From CAWFSE01 sp963697565 (GTDB taxonomy: Bacteria > Actinomycetota > Actinomycetes > CAVWCF01): DNA of 64,000 nucleotides. Both the position numbers and the translations under genes were made by a program. Where the stretch lies: positions 496,001 to 560,000 of the forward strand of contig CAVOOM010000008.1 in the NCBI GenBank assembly GCA_963697565.1, given 5' to 3'. Below the pieces are notes generated by a model. The model was not told where the DNA came from. It saw nothing but the letters and a program-made list of their open reading frames with translations, and searched no databases. Below are positions 1-12,442 of this stretch, in pieces; the stretch's first letter is position 1; every line of letters begins with the position of its first letter.

Positions 1-276
1 GACGAAGAAGGTCCAGTCACCCTCGCGGTCGGGGCAGACGGTGGCTGCGTACCGGTCGATGCCGATGCCCACGGGCCGCATCGGGGTCCACGGGCCGGGT
101 CGTCCCTTGGGGTCGACGAGCACGACGTTGCAGCCGAGCGCGTCGTGGCCCTCGCGGAAGACCGTCGCCGAGACCTCGAACTCCTCGCCCACCACGGCCT
201 TGGCCGGCCAACGACCGCCATCGACGAGGGGCTGAACGTCCAGGATGGGGATCCGCCCAATGGGTGCCGATGCCAC
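1..276 (-). CDS. glgE: GlgE maltosyltransferase, N-terminal part (runs off window start)
   Basis: GlgE (GH13) transfers maltose from alpha-maltose-1-phosphate onto alpha-1,4-glucan in the cytoplasm. The 92 codons present begin VASAPIGRIPILDVQP and include KAVVGEEFEVSATVFREGHD and GPWTPMRP, the N-terminal beta-sandwich typical of GlgE. The catalytic barrel lies outside the window. GTG at 276 is chosen because it opens the conserved IGRIPI region and lies 6 nt after a TAAGTT -10 box on the minus strand. It is divergent from glgP with only 37 bp between. Identification is firm for the family; only the N-terminus can be judged. Confidence 0.88.
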   Translation of the reverse strand, partial: MASAPIGRIPILDVQPLVDGGRWPAKAVVGEEFEVSATVFREGHDALGCNVVLVDPKGRPGPWTPMRPVGIGIDRYAATVCPDREGDWTFFV

Positions 277-313
277 GCCGCCAACTTAGCGCGCCCCAAG
301 TAGGGTCTGCGGA
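277..313. promoter_or_regulatory. Divergent glgE/glgP leaderless promoters
   Basis: Two TANNNT -10 boxes face away from each other in 37 bp: TAAGTT (288-283, minus) is 6 nt before the glgE GTG and TAGGGT (301-306, plus) is 7 nt before the glgP GTG. This spacing puts both transcription starts at or next to the start codons. No clear -35 boxes or Shine-Dalgarno sequences are visible. Confidence 0.55.
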
Positions 314-2921
314 GTGAAAGCGATCCGCCGGTTTACCGTCCGCACCGTCCTGCCCGAGCCGCTCGCCGGCCTCGGTGACCTCTCCCTCAACCTGCGCTGG
401 TCGTGGCATGCCCCGACCCGCGACCTGTTTGAGTCGATCGACCCCGCGACCTGGCGGGGCGCCGCCGAGCAGGACCCGGTCAAGCTGCTGGGCCTGGTGC
501 CCCGCGAGCGCCTCGACCAGCTCGCCGGCGACGAGGGCTTCCGCTCGTGGGTGCACCACCTGAGCGGGGACCTGTCGCACTACCTCACCGAGGACCGCTG
601 GTACCAGTCGCTCGGCCCCGACCGGCCGACGTCGATCGCGTACTTCTCCCCGGAGTACGGCATCGCCGAGGCGCTGCCGCAGTACTCCGGCGGGCTCGGC
701 ATCCTGGCCGGCGACCACCTGAAGACCGCGAGCGACCTCGGCGTGCCCATCACCGGCGTCGGCCTGCTCTACCGGCACGGCTACTTCAAGCAGTCGCTCT
801 CGCGCGAGGGGTGGCAGCTGGAGCGCTACCCCGTGCTCGACCCCGTCGACCTGCCGATCGCCGTCTTGCGGGAGTCGGACGGCACCGAGGTCAAGATCGC
901 GATCGCGCTGCCGGGCGGCCGGCAGCTGGTGGCCAGGGTCTGGACCGCGCAGGTCGGGCGGGTGCCGCTGCTGCTGCTCGACTCCGATGTGGAGGACAAC
1001 GAGCCCAGCGAGCGCGACGTCACCGACCGGCTGTACGGCGGCGGCGGCGAGCACCGCCTGCTCCAGGAGATGCTGCTCGGCATCGGCGGGGTACGGGCCC
1101 TGCGGGCGTTCTCGCGCATCACGGGAGCCCCTGCGCCCGAGGTCTTCCACACCAACGAGGGCCACGCGGGGTTCCTGGGCATCGAGCGGATCCGCGAGCT
1201 GATCGAGACCGAGAAGATGTCCTTCGACGAGGCGCTCGAGGCCACCCGCGCGGGCACCCTGTTCACGACCCACACCCCGGTCCCCGCGGGGATCGACCGA
1301 TTCCCACGCGACCTGGTCGCCCAGCACTTCGCCTCGGATGTCGCCTGCCCAGGAGTCCCCGTCGACAAGGTGCTCGCTCTGGGCGCCGAGACGTACGCAG
1401 GCGGCGACCCGCACGTGTTCAACATGGCCGTCAAGGGGCTGCGGCTGGCGCAGCGCGCCAACGGCGTCGCCCGCTTGCACGGCGAGGTGAGCCGGGGGAT
1501 GTTCGCCGGCCTGTGGCCGGACTTCGACCAGGACGAGGTGCCGATCCAGTACGTCACCAACGGCGTGCACGCGCCGAGCTGGGTGGCTCGCGAGATCCTC
1601 GCCCTCGGCGCCCACGAGCTGCACGCCGACCTCTCCGGCGACGGCCGCGCGTTCGAGGCGGTCGACCGGGCCTCGGATGAGCAGATCTGGTCGATCAAGC
1701 ACACCCTGCGCGAGCACCTGGTGCGCGACGCCCGCGAGCGGCTGCGCACCTCGTGGCTGGCCCGCGGGGCCTCGCCCGCCGAGCTCGGCTGGATCAACTC
1801 GGTGCTCGACCCCGATGTGCTGACCATCGGCTTCGCCCGCCGGGTGCCGTCGTACAAGCGGCTGACCCTGATGATGCGCGACCCGGAGCGGCTGACCCGG
1901 CTGCTGCTGCACCCCGAGCGGCCGGTCCAGATCGTCGTGGCCGGCAAGGCGCACCCGGCCGACGACACGGGCAAGCAGCTGATCCAGCAGCTGGTGCGGT
2001 TCACCGACGACCCGGCGGTGCGCCACCGCATCGTGTTCCTGCCCGACTACGGGATCAGCCTCGCCCAAGCCCTCTACCCCGGCTGCGACGTGTGGCTGAA
2101 CAACCCGTTGCGTCCGCTTGAGGCCTGCGGCACCTCGGGCATGAAGTCCGCCCTCAACGGTGGGCTCAACCTGTCCATCCTCGACGGGTGGTGGGACGAG
2201 ATGTACGACGGCCAGAACGGCTGGGCGATCCCGACCGCAGACGGCGTCGACGACGTCGACAAGCGCGACGACCTGGAGGCGGCCGCCTTGTACGACCTGG
2301 TCGAGCACCAGGTCGCGCCCCGGTTCTACGACCGCGGCGAGCACGGGCCTGCCCCACCGTTGGATCGAGATGGTCCGGCACACCCTCAAGACGCTCGGCA
2401 CCAAGGTCGTGGCCGAGCGGATGCTGCGCGACTACGTGCTGCAGCTCTACACGCCGGCGGCCCTGGCGGCCCGCGCCGTCGACGGCACCCCTGGTCACCC
2501 GAAGGCGCGCGAGCTCGCGGCGTGGAAGACCCGGGTGCGCGCGGCGTGGGACGGCGTGGCGGTCGAGCACCTCGAGGTCTCCGGGCTGTCCAGCGCCCCC
2601 GAGCTCGGCGAGCAGATGCACGTGCGGGCCTTCATCGCGCTGGGTGAGATCAAGCCCGCCGACGTCCAGGTCCAGGTCGTGCACGGCCGGGTGGACTCCG
2701 ATGACCGGCTGTCACACCCGGCGACGACGGCGCTCGACTTGTCCGAGACCTATGAGGCGGGGCGCTACTGCTTCGACGGCCAGGTGGCCCTGCAGTCCAC
2801 CGGGCCGTTCGGCTACACCGTGCGCGTCGTGCCGTCGCATCCGCTGCTGTCCGGGCCGGCCGAGCTCGGCCTTGCGGCGGTGCCGTCGACGACGGCTCCG
2901 GCTGAGCTCTGGTCCAACTGA
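314..2921 (+). CDS. glgP: Alpha-glucan phosphorylase (one frameshift near 2345)
   Basis: GT35 phosphorylase releasing glucose-1-phosphate from alpha-1,4-glucans with pyridoxal phosphate. It starts MKAIRRFTVRTVLPEP at a GTG and has NEGHAGFLGIERIREL, the C-terminal PYVTNGVHAP-like stretch (IQYVTNGVHAPSW) and the PLP lysine in CGTSGMKSALNG (about residue 611). Length is about 868 residues, normal for the actinobacterial form. Reading passes into another frame near 2345 (gagcacgggcctgcccc); removing one G restores GEHGLPHRWIEMVRHTL and the rest to the stop at 2921. It converges with glgX, so glycogen breakdown genes are clustered. The frameshift is probably a sequencing error. Confidence 0.92.
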
Positions 2922-2957
2922 CCCTGGGCGCGAAGGCCTTGGTGCGCGCGGCGGAGA

Positions 2958-5102
<2,145 letters not shown>

Positions 5103-5121
5103 ATCTTGCCTGGGCCCTGGC

Positions 5122-5135
5122 TAATGTGCCCGCAC
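5122..5135 (+). promoter_or_regulatory. Leaderless promoter of crotonase gene
   Basis: TAATGT at 5122-5127 lies 8 nt before the ATG at 5136 and there is no Shine-Dalgarno sequence, so the mRNA probably begins at the start codon. This -10 geometry recurs throughout the window. Confidence 0.5.
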
Positions 5136-5927
<792 letters not shown>

Positions 5928-5931
5928 CCCG

Positions 5932-6909
5932 ATGACCACAGCTGGCGGATCCGCGCCGCACCGCATCGCCCCGGCGGTGACCCGCGAGGAGGTCGAGGCG
6001 GCCTTCGCCGACCCCAAGCTCGCCAACGTGCTCTACCACGACTGGGAGGCGACCACCTATGACGACAAGTGGTCGATCTCCTACGACGAGCGCTGCATCG
6101 ACTACGCGCGCGGACGATTCGAGCACGTCGGCGGCACCGAGGGCTGGCCGTACGGCGACGCGCTCGAGCTCGGCTGCGGGACCGGGTTCTTCCTGCTCAA
6201 CCTGATGCAGGCGGGCGTCGCCGAGCGCGGCCACGTGACCGACCTCTCGCCCGGGATGGTGGCCGCCGCGGTGCGTAACGCCGAGGCGCTCGGGCTCCCG
6301 GTGGAGGGGCGGGTGGCCGATGCCGAGTCGCTGCCGTACGCCGACGCCTCGTTCGACCTCGTCGTCGGCCACGCGGTGCTCCACCACATCCCCGACGTCG
6401 AGCTGGCGCTGCGCGAGGTGCTGCGGGTGCTCAAGCCCGGTGGCCGGTTCGTCTTCGCCGGGGAGCCCACCCGCCACGGCGACTGGGTGGCCCGGCGCCT
6501 GTCGCGCCTCACCTGGTGGGGCGCCACCCGCGCTACCCGGCTGCCCCGGATCCGCGACTCCTGGGGGCGGCCCAAGGCCGAGCTCGCCGCCTCGTCGCAC
6601 GCCGCGATCCTGGAGGCCGTGGTCGACCTGCACACCTTCGACCCCGCCGAGTTGGCGCGGATCGCGCTGCGGGCCGGCGCCATCGATGTGCACACGGTCA
6701 CCGAGGAGCTCACCGCGTCGTGGTTCGGGTGGCCGGTGCGCACCTTCGAGTGCGCGGTCAACCCCGAGCGGCTCGGGATGCGCTGGGCGATGTTCGCCTA
6801 CCAAGGCTGGCAGCGGCTGTCGTGGCTGGATCAGCACGTGCTCGACCGAGTGGTGCCGGACCAGCTCTTCTACAACGTCTGCCTGACCGGCGACAAGCCG
6901 GCGCCGTAG
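5932..6909 (+). CDS. Class I SAM-dependent methyltransferase (Rv3038c-like)
   Basis: A 325-residue methyltransferase with motif I LELGCGTGFFLLNL (about residues 78-91), motif II-like ADAESLPYADASFDLVVGH and the post-motif LRVLKPGGRFVFAGEP. A C-terminal extension (about 200-325) carries no recognised second domain. It sits 4 bp after the crotonase gene. The mycobacterial counterpart Rv3038c has similar length and the same neighbour. The substrate is not proven; an O-methyltransferase of a methylated polysaccharide is possible because of the GT4/GH57 genes downstream, but a small-molecule or lipid substrate is equally compatible. Confidence 0.82.
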   Translation: MTTAGGSAPHRIAPAVTREEVEAAFADPKLANVLYHDWEATTYDDKWSISYDERCIDYARGRFEHVGGTEGWPYGDALELGCGTGFFLLNLMQAGVAERGHVTDLSPGMVAAAVRNAEALGLPVEGRVADAESLPYADASFDLVVGHAVLHHIPDVELALREVLRVLKPGGRFVFAGEPTRHGDWVARRLSRLTWWGATRATRLPRIRDSWGRPKAELAASSHAAILEAVVDLHTFDPAELARIALRAGAIDVHTVTEELTASWFGWPVRTFECAVNPERLGMRWAMFAYQGWQRLSWLDQHVLDRVVPDQLFYNVCLTGDKPAP

Positions 6910-6933
6910 GTCCGCAGCTTTCAGATCGCCGAT

Positions 6934-7037
6934 CACACCAACACACAACCGGGGCGGTGGGCCCGCGCCGAAGGGGATTCCCCCGCGTGAAAGCCCAGGT
7001 CGCGGGGCCCTGCGCGGATCGGTTGTGTGTCGGTGTG
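6934..7037. repeat. Long imperfect inverted repeat
   Basis: CACACCAACACACAACCG (6934-6951) matches the reverse complement of 7020-7037 at 17 of 18 positions; inner segments rich in GGGCCC pair partly and GGGGATTCCCC forms a small central hairpin. It fills the gap between the methyltransferase stop and the acyltransferase promoter. It could terminate transcription, though it has no T-tract, or be a remnant of a palindromic intergenic element. Confidence 0.6.
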
Positions 7038-7079
7038 GTGGGGCGAACGGATCGGACCGACGGAACGGTTGCGGTCGGC

Positions 7080-7091
7080 TAGCGTGCGAGG
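7080..7091 (+). promoter_or_regulatory. Leaderless promoter of acyltransferase gene
   Basis: TAGCGT at 7080-7085 is 6 nt before the GTG at 7092; no Shine-Dalgarno sequence is visible. A leaderless start is inferred. Confidence 0.5.
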
Positions 7092-7823
7092 GTGCTTCGC
7101 CGCGTGCTGCGTCTGCCTCCGCGCGATCCGCGGCAGGCCCGCTTCATGACCTGGGCCAGCCTGCGCTGGGTCGTCCGCAACCGCGCCTGGACCCCGTGGT
7201 ACCTCATCCGCTACTGGCGGTTCTTCCTGCTGAGGGTCCGGCACCCGCACATCGTCACCACCGGCTTCGTCTTCATCGGCCGGCGCGTCGAGCTGTACGC
7301 GCGCCCCGGGTACGCGCGCCTCGTCCTCGGCCGCTGGGTGCACCTCGGTGACGAGAACCGGCTGCGGGCCCATGAGGGCACGCTCTCGGTGGGCGACAAG
7401 TGCGTGTTCGGCCGCGACAACACCGTCAACTGCTACCTCGACATCGAGTTCGGCGCCGCGACGATCGTGGCGGACTGGGTGTACGTGTGCGACTTCGACC
7501 ACGTGTACGCCGATGTGAACCTGCCGATCAAGGACCAGGGCATCGTCAAGTCGCCGGTGCGGATCGGCCCGGACTGCTGGATCGGGGTCAAGGCCACCGT
7601 GCTGCGCGGATCTGTCATCGGGGAGGGATGCGTCCTCGCGGCGCACACCGTGGTGCGCGGAGCGGTGCCGCCGCGCTCGATCGTGGGCGGGGTCCCCGGC
7701 CGCGTGCTGAAGGATCGCGACGACGTGTACGAGGCGCAGGCGGCCACCCGCGAGGCGCTGGCCGACATCGCCCGCAAGACGGCCGAGGCCGCCCGCGAGG
7801 CCGCCGGACGAGGCGGCGACTGA
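7092..7823 (+). CDS. Left-handed beta-helix acyltransferase (Rv3034c-like)
   Basis: A 243-residue protein of the hexapeptide-repeat acyltransferase superfamily. Repeats are seen from about residue 55 to 205: VFIGRRVELYARPG, LVLGRWVHLGDENRL, LSVGDKCVFGRDNTV, then VRIGPDCWIGVKATVLRGSV, IGEGCVLAAHTVVRGAV and the closing IVGGVPGRVLKDRDD that is usual for acetyltransferases. A basic amphipathic N-terminus precedes them. It converges with the GT4 gene across 18 bp. In mycobacteria Rv3034c lies beside the GT4/GH57 genes of methylglucose lipopolysaccharide synthesis, so acylation of that or a similar glycan is a reasonable but unproven role. Confidence 0.8.
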   Translation: MLRRVLRLPPRDPRQARFMTWASLRWVVRNRAWTPWYLIRYWRFFLLRVRHPHIVTTGFVFIGRRVELYARPGYARLVLGRWVHLGDENRLRAHEGTLSVGDKCVFGRDNTVNCYLDIEFGAATIVADWVYVCDFDHVYADVNLPIKDQGIVKSPVRIGPDCWIGVKATVLRGSVIGEGCVLAAHTVVRGAVPPRSIVGGVPGRVLKDRDDVYEAQAATREALADIARKTAEAAREAAGRGGD

Positions 7824-7841
7824 CCGCCCTTCGACAGGGGC

Positions 7842-9116
7842 TCAGTCGCGGAGCAGGTTGCCCTCGCCGACGGCCATCCGCAGCGCGGGCTGCGGGGGGC
7901 GGCCGGGATGCGCTGCCGCGTGGGCGGCCAGCAGGGCGGCCTCCTCGCGGGCGGCCCGCTCGTACACGCCGGCGGTGCGCGCGGCGATGGCCGACCAGCG
8001 GTACTCGCGGTCGAGCACCTGCCGGGCGTCGCGGGACATCCGGCGGGCCAGCACCTCGTCGCGCAGCAGCGACGAGACCGCGTCGGCGAGGCCAGGCACG
8101 TCGTCTGGGGTGAAGCGCAGCCCGGTGATGCCGTGGTCGACGAACTCGCGCAGCCCCCCGGTGTCGCCGACGACGAGCGGCGTGCCGCACGCGGCCGCCT
8201 CAAGCGCCACCATGCCGAACGGCTCATAGAGGCTCGGCACGATGGCGCAGTCGGCCGCGGCCGCCAAGGCGATCAGCCGCTCCTCCCCGAGCCACCCCAC
8301 GAACCGCACCGACGAGCCGAGCCTGAGCTGGCTGGCCAGCGCGCGCAGCTCGTCGGCGTGGGTGCCCTGTCCGGCCACGACCAGCCGGATGCCGGGGAAG
8401 CGGCGGCGCAGCCGGGGCATGGCGCGCAGCAGCGTGTGGACGCCCTTCTCGTACTCCAGCCGGCCGGTGTAGACGATGAGCGGCCCGCCGCCGGCGTACT
8501 CGCGCCGGGCGCCCAGCGCGGCCTCACTGGAGACCGACCAGCGGTCGAGGTCGATGCCGTTGGGCACCACGTCGACGGAGTCGGGGGGCAGCTCGAACAG
8601 CCGGGTGGCCTCCCACTGCATGTGCGCGGAGCAGGTGATCACGCGGCGGGCCTGGTAGGTCAGCCACCACTCCATCGCGTGGATCGTCTTGGACAGGTCG
8701 GTGGGCAGCCAGCCCTGGTGCCGGCCGGCCTCGGTGGCGTGCAGCGTGGCCACGAGCGGCAGGCCGAGGGCCTCCTTGACCGTGGTCGCCGCGTGCGTGA
8801 CCAGCCAGTCATGGGCGTGGATCACGTCGTACGGGCGCTCGCGCCCCACCCGAAGCGCGGCGCGGGCGATGCCGTGGTTGAACGCCATCACCCAGGCCAG
8901 CAGGTCCGACTGCGGCAGCTGCGGCAGGTCGTTGGCCACCCGCAGGATGCGCACCCCGTGGACGGTCTCGTCGGAGGGGGAGCCGTCCACTTCCTGGGTC
9001 ACGACCGTGACCTCGTGGCCGGCCGCGGCCAGCGCCTCGGACAGGGCGTGCACGTGCCGACCCAGTCCGCCGTAGACGAGCGGGGGGTACTCCCAGGACA
9101 GCTGCAGCACGCGCAT
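7842..9116 (-). CDS. GT4 glycosyltransferase (Rv3032-like alpha-glucosyltransferase)
   Basis: A 424-residue GT-B retaining glycosyltransferase. The N-terminal domain opens MRVLQLSWEYPPLVYGGLG with the glycine-rich loop; the second domain has VVPNGIDLDRW, VYTGRLEYEKGVHTL and the EX7E motif in SLYEPFGMVALEAAACGTP. The mycobacterial homologue Rv3032 elongates the alpha-1,4-glucan of 6-O-methylglucose lipopolysaccharide. The gene lies downstream of the GH57 branching enzyme on the same strand with a 40 bp gap, supporting joint action on an alpha-glucan. The donor (UDP- or ADP-glucose) cannot be read from sequence. Glycogen synthesis is the alternative role. Confidence 0.85.
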   Translation of the reverse strand: MRVLQLSWEYPPLVYGGLGRHVHALSEALAAAGHEVTVVTQEVDGSPSDETVHGVRILRVANDLPQLPQSDLLAWVMAFNHGIARAALRVGRERPYDVIHAHDWLVTHAATTVKEALGLPLVATLHATEAGRHQGWLPTDLSKTIHAMEWWLTYQARRVITCSAHMQWEATRLFELPPDSVDVVPNGIDLDRWSVSSEAALGARREYAGGGPLIVYTGRLEYEKGVHTLLRAMPRLRRRFPGIRLVVAGQGTHADELRALASQLRLGSSVRFVGWLGEERLIALAAAADCAIVPSLYEPFGMVALEAAACGTPLVVGDTGGLREFVDHGITGLRFTPDDVPGLADAVSSLLRDEVLARRMSRDARQVLDREYRWSAIAARTAGVYERAAREEAALLAAHAAAHPGRPPQPALRMAVGEGNLLRD

Positions 9117-9156
9117 AGCCCGGCCAGGCTAGCCGCGGAGGGCGGATCCCACCCGC

Positions 9157-10698
9157 TCAGAGCCGGCGCAGGGCCCGCGCGTCGAGGTGGGCGAACGGGC
9201 CGTCGTCGGCCCGATGCAGGGCCGCCAGCGCCCGCGCGTGGCCGGTGTCGCGCCCGATCGCGTCGGCGAGCCGGTGGAAGCGCGCGAGGTGCCCGGCGGC
9301 GCGGTCGCGCGCGTATCCGGCCGCGGAGTCCTTGGTGACCATGAACGCCCAGTCGCTGGACAGCGCGAGCAGGGCATCGCGCGAGAGCTGGTCCAAGGCG
9401 GGGTCTCGGCCGTGCGAGGGCGGGCGCAGCGCGCCGTCCACCGCGTCCAGCCAGCGCTTCTGCAGGCGAGCGTTGTCGTCGACGAGGTCGGCCACCTGGG
9501 CGCCGTCCCAGACCCGCCAGTCCTTGCCGGAACCCCATGAGCCGGGGCCGAGGTCGACCCGCCCCTCCACGTGGCCGGCCTCGGTCGCGCCGCGCAGCGT
9601 GGTGACGCGCACCCCGGCCTCGGGCAGCAGCCGCAGCACCTGCTCCAGGAACGCCGGGCCCTCGTGCCACCAATGGCCGAACAGCTCGGTGTCGTACGCC
9701 ACCACGACCAGCCCCGGCCGGCCGCCCCGCTGGTCGGCGAGGTGGAGGAGCCGGCGCCGCACGACGTCGACGAAGTCCGCCGCGTCGGCGCGGACCTGCC
9801 CCGCCGCCCGGCCCGGGTCGTAGGGGGCCTTGTCCTGGCCGCCCGTGCTGCGCGAGGTGACGCGCGCGGGCTTGAGTCCGGAGTCGTGGTCGTACGTGTG
9901 GAAGTCGCGGTACCAGCGGCCGCCCGGGTAGCCCTTGCGCGGGGACCACACGCGGTAGGTCACCTCGAGGTCGCGGCCGAAGGCGACCACGTCGGTGTCG
10001 CCCACGGTCCAGCCCGCGTCGGTGCCGCGGCCGGCGCCGAGCAGCGTCGGCCCGTCGACGAGGAAGCGCTGGACCCCGGCCTGCGCGTAGAGGTCTTCGA
10101 GGCCGGGCCGGTAGCCGCACTCGGGCGCCCAGATGCCCGCCGGCCGCGCGCCCAGCCGTACGGCGGCGTCGTTCAGCCCGGCGTCGAGCGCGAACCGGGC
10201 GACGCGGTCGTCGAGTAGCGGCTGGAAGGGGTGGCTCGCCGGCCCGCCGAGCAGCTCCACGGCGCCGCTGTCGGACAGCGCCCGCAGCACCGGCGAGGCG
10301 CCGTGCCGCCAGTCGTCGTCGAACGCCGCGAGCGCTTGCTGCGCCTGGGCGAACTCGTACGCGCCGGTGGTGCGGTCCTCGAGGGAGCGCCGCGCGGCCA
10401 TCGACTGCGCGCGCACCGACCAGAAGCCGAGCCAGGTGTGGAACTCCTGCAGGCAGTACGGGTCGTCGAGCTGCGCGGCCAGCACCGGGGTGACGCCGAG
10501 GGTCAGCAGGTCGCGGCGGCCCTCGTCGGCCAGCCTCCGCAGCATCGCGGCGAGGGGCAGGTACGAGGCCGCCCACGACTGGTAGAGCCATTCCTCGCCG
10601 ACCGGCCACGACCCGTGGTGGGCGAGCCAGGGCAGGTGGGTGTGCAGCACGATCGCGCACGAGCCCACCGGGGCCAAGGACTCCGCGGGGTGGCTCAC
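9157..10698 (-). CDS. GH57 1,4-alpha-glucan branching enzyme (Rv3031-like)
   Basis: A 513-residue GH57 protein, probably making alpha-1,6 branches. The first conserved motif is HTHLPWLAHHG (about residue 20), the nucleophile Glu is in GIWAPECGYRPGLEDLY, and the acid/base Asp is in VVAYDTELFGHWWHEGP; the C-terminal helical domain of branching enzymes follows (LSSDWAFMVTKDSAAGYARD). GTG at 10698 is chosen because it overlaps the stop of the preceding methyltransferase gene by 4 nt (GTGA), which implies translational coupling. The gene set matches Rv3030-Rv3032 of M. tuberculosis. Confidence 0.88.
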   Translation of the reverse strand: MSHPAESLAPVGSCAIVLHTHLPWLAHHGSWPVGEEWLYQSWAASYLPLAAMLRRLADEGRRDLLTLGVTPVLAAQLDDPYCLQEFHTWLGFWSVRAQSMAARRSLEDRTTGAYEFAQAQQALAAFDDDWRHGASPVLRALSDSGAVELLGGPASHPFQPLLDDRVARFALDAGLNDAAVRLGARPAGIWAPECGYRPGLEDLYAQAGVQRFLVDGPTLLGAGRGTDAGWTVGDTDVVAFGRDLEVTYRVWSPRKGYPGGRWYRDFHTYDHDSGLKPARVTSRSTGGQDKAPYDPGRAAGQVRADAADFVDVVRRRLLHLADQRGGRPGLVVVAYDTELFGHWWHEGPAFLEQVLRLLPEAGVRVTTLRGATEAGHVEGRVDLGPGSWGSGKDWRVWDGAQVADLVDDNARLQKRWLDAVDGALRPPSHGRDPALDQLSRDALLALSSDWAFMVTKDSAAGYARDRAAGHLARFHRLADAIGRDTGHARALAALHRADDGPFAHLDARALRRL

Positions 10699-11430
10699 GG
10701 GCGCATCGCGATCACCAACAGGTCGAGCGCCTCGTCGACGCCCTCGTCGCGCAGGTCGAAGTCCGCGGCGGTGAGGCCGGAGACGAAGCCCGCGAGCTCG
10801 GAGTCCCACGACTCCGGCGGCCCGGCGAGCTGGGCGTCGACCAGCGGTCCGCGCGCCTGCTCGAAGCGCGCGATCGCGTCGCCGTGGTGCACGCCGAGGA
10901 CGGCCTCGACGCGCGAGCCCCGCCTCCTCCACGAGTCCGACGAGCTCGTCGGCGTCGTACTCCTGGCTGTGGAAGGGGTTGAGCGGCTTCTCGCCGCGGC
11001 CGAGGCCGGGGGAGAACACCGGCCGGTTGGGGGTCGACAGCAGCAGCCGGCCCTCGCCGCGCAGCGCCCGGGCGCATTCCGCGACGTAGGCGGGGGCGTC
11101 CCAGAGGTGCTCGACGACCTGGTACGTGACGACCAGGTCGACGCAGCGGTCCGGCAGCGGCAGCGCCACCAGGTTGCCGCGGACCACCGGGACGCCGGGG
11201 TACGCCTCGCGCACGTGCGCGGCGGCCGCGGCGTCGTAGTCGAGCCCGATCACGCGGGCGGCGCCGGCGTCGAGCAGGGTCTGCGCGCCGTACCCCTCGC
11301 CGCACCCGGCCTCGAGCACCTCCTGGCCGGCTGCGAGCGGCGCCGCGAACAGGTAGGCGACCTCATGCCGCCGGAACCAGTAGTTCTCGTGCCAGATGCC
11401 GGGGGCGGTGCGCTCGCCGGTCAACTCCAC
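10695..11430 (-). CDS. SAM methyltransferase of the GH57/GT4 operon (Rv3030-like, one frameshift)
   Basis: Begins VELTGERTAPGIWHENYWFRRHEVAYL and has motif I VLEAGCGEGYGAQTLL followed by VIGLDYDAAAAAHVREA and VVTYQVVEHLWD. The frame breaks near 10910; deleting one base continues into VLGVHHGDAIARFEQARG and ends VIAMRP, giving about 244 residues. It is the first gene of a minus-strand operon with the GH57 and GT4 genes, overlapping the former by 4 nt. Rv3030 is the positional counterpart and is a proposed methyltransferase of methylglucose lipopolysaccharide. The break is probably a sequencing error. Confidence 0.8.
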
Positions 11431-11494
11431 CCGGCCAGCGTGTCATGGCCGCCCGGAGTCGTCGGAGGCCGCCCACCCCGCGTCAGCGTGGCTG

Positions 11495-11548
11495 GCTACT
11501 GACGGGTAACATCTGGCCCGATGGGACCTCGCCGCGGTGGCGTAACCT
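11495..11548 (+). promoter_or_regulatory. Putative etfBA operator and promoter
   Basis: GCTACTGACGGGTAAC (11495-11510) is a loose inverted repeat (half-site GnTAC / GTAnC), like TetR-family operators near fatty-acid oxidation genes. TAACAT (11507-11512) and TAACCT (11543-11548) are two possible -10 boxes. The 206 bp gap between the divergent methyltransferase and etfB ends with TAGGAG (11616-11621) as ribosome-binding site. The regulator is not known. Confidence 0.35.
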
Positions 11549-11636
11549 CACCGTCGACGCGGGCCCTCGGCACGACCCGTCGTCCTCGGGCCAGCCTGCA
11601 GGCGGCCCTTCCGGCTAGGAGATCGGTTCAGCTGCG

Positions 11637-12417
11637 ATGAAGATCCTCGTCTGCGTGAAGTACGTCCCAGACGCCACGGGCAACCGCGCGTTCACCGCCG
11701 ACCACCTCACGGACCGCGCGTCCGTCGACGGTCAGCTGTCTGAGCTCGACGAGTACGCCATCGAGCAGGCGTTGAAGATCGTCGAGGGGGGCGCCGAGGC
11801 CGAGATCGTCTACCTCACGATGGGCCCGGCCGACGCCAGCACCGCGCTGCGCAAGGCGCTGTCGATGGGCGGCGACTCGGCCATCCACGTGACCGACGAC
11901 GCCCTGGCCGGCTCCGACTACCTGGCCACCTCGCGGGTCCTCGCGGCCGCCGCGCAGAAGGCCGGCTTCGACCTCATCATCTGCGGGATGGCCTCCACCG
12001 ACAGCGGCGGCTGGGTCGTCCCGGCGATGCTCGCCGAGCGCCTGGGCGTCCCGCAGGCCGACGCTGGCCGGCGAGATCACCCTCGACGGCCAGACCGTCA
12101 CGATCCGCCGCGACGGCGACAAGGCCACCGAGCGGGTCGCCGTGACGCTGCCGGCGGTCGTGTCCGTGACCGACCAGACCGGCGAGGCCCGCTACCCCTC
12201 CTTCAAGGGGATCATGGCGGCCAAGAAGAAGACCGTGGAGACCTGGGGCCTGGCCGATCTCGGCATCGACCCCGCTCAGGTCGGCACCGCCGGCGCCACC
12301 ACGAAGGTCCTCGACATCACGGCCCGCCCGCCCCGCACCGCGGGGACGGTCGTCGCCGACGAGGGTGACGGCGGCGTCAAGCTCGCCGAGTACCTGTCCG
12401 CCCAGAAGTTCATCTGA
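11637..12417 (+). CDS. etfB: Electron transfer flavoprotein beta subunit (one frameshift)
   Basis: EtfB binds AMP and, with EtfA, carries electrons from acyl-CoA dehydrogenases towards the respiratory chain. It starts MKILVCVKYVPDATG and shows LDEYAIEQALKIVEGG and IICGMASTDSGGWVVPAMLA. One extra G near 12058 shifts the frame; removal gives QPTLAGEITLDGQTVTIRRDGD and the ending YLSAQKFI, 259 residues in total. TAGGAG lies 16 nt upstream of the ATG. etfA follows after 25 bp, so this is an etfBA operon (fixA/fixB in mycobacteria). Confidence 0.93.
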
Positions 12418-12442
12418 GACCGCGAGCTAGGAGCCCCCTGAC

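Noticed and set aside
17..2404. 795-codon open frame on the minus strand opposite glgP
   Set aside because: It is the antisense shadow of a conserved phosphorylase gene; the translation is Arg/Val/Leu/Gly-rich with no recognisable domain, as expected in a high-GC genome. Only its extreme 3' part region (1-276, different frame) is a real gene, glgE.
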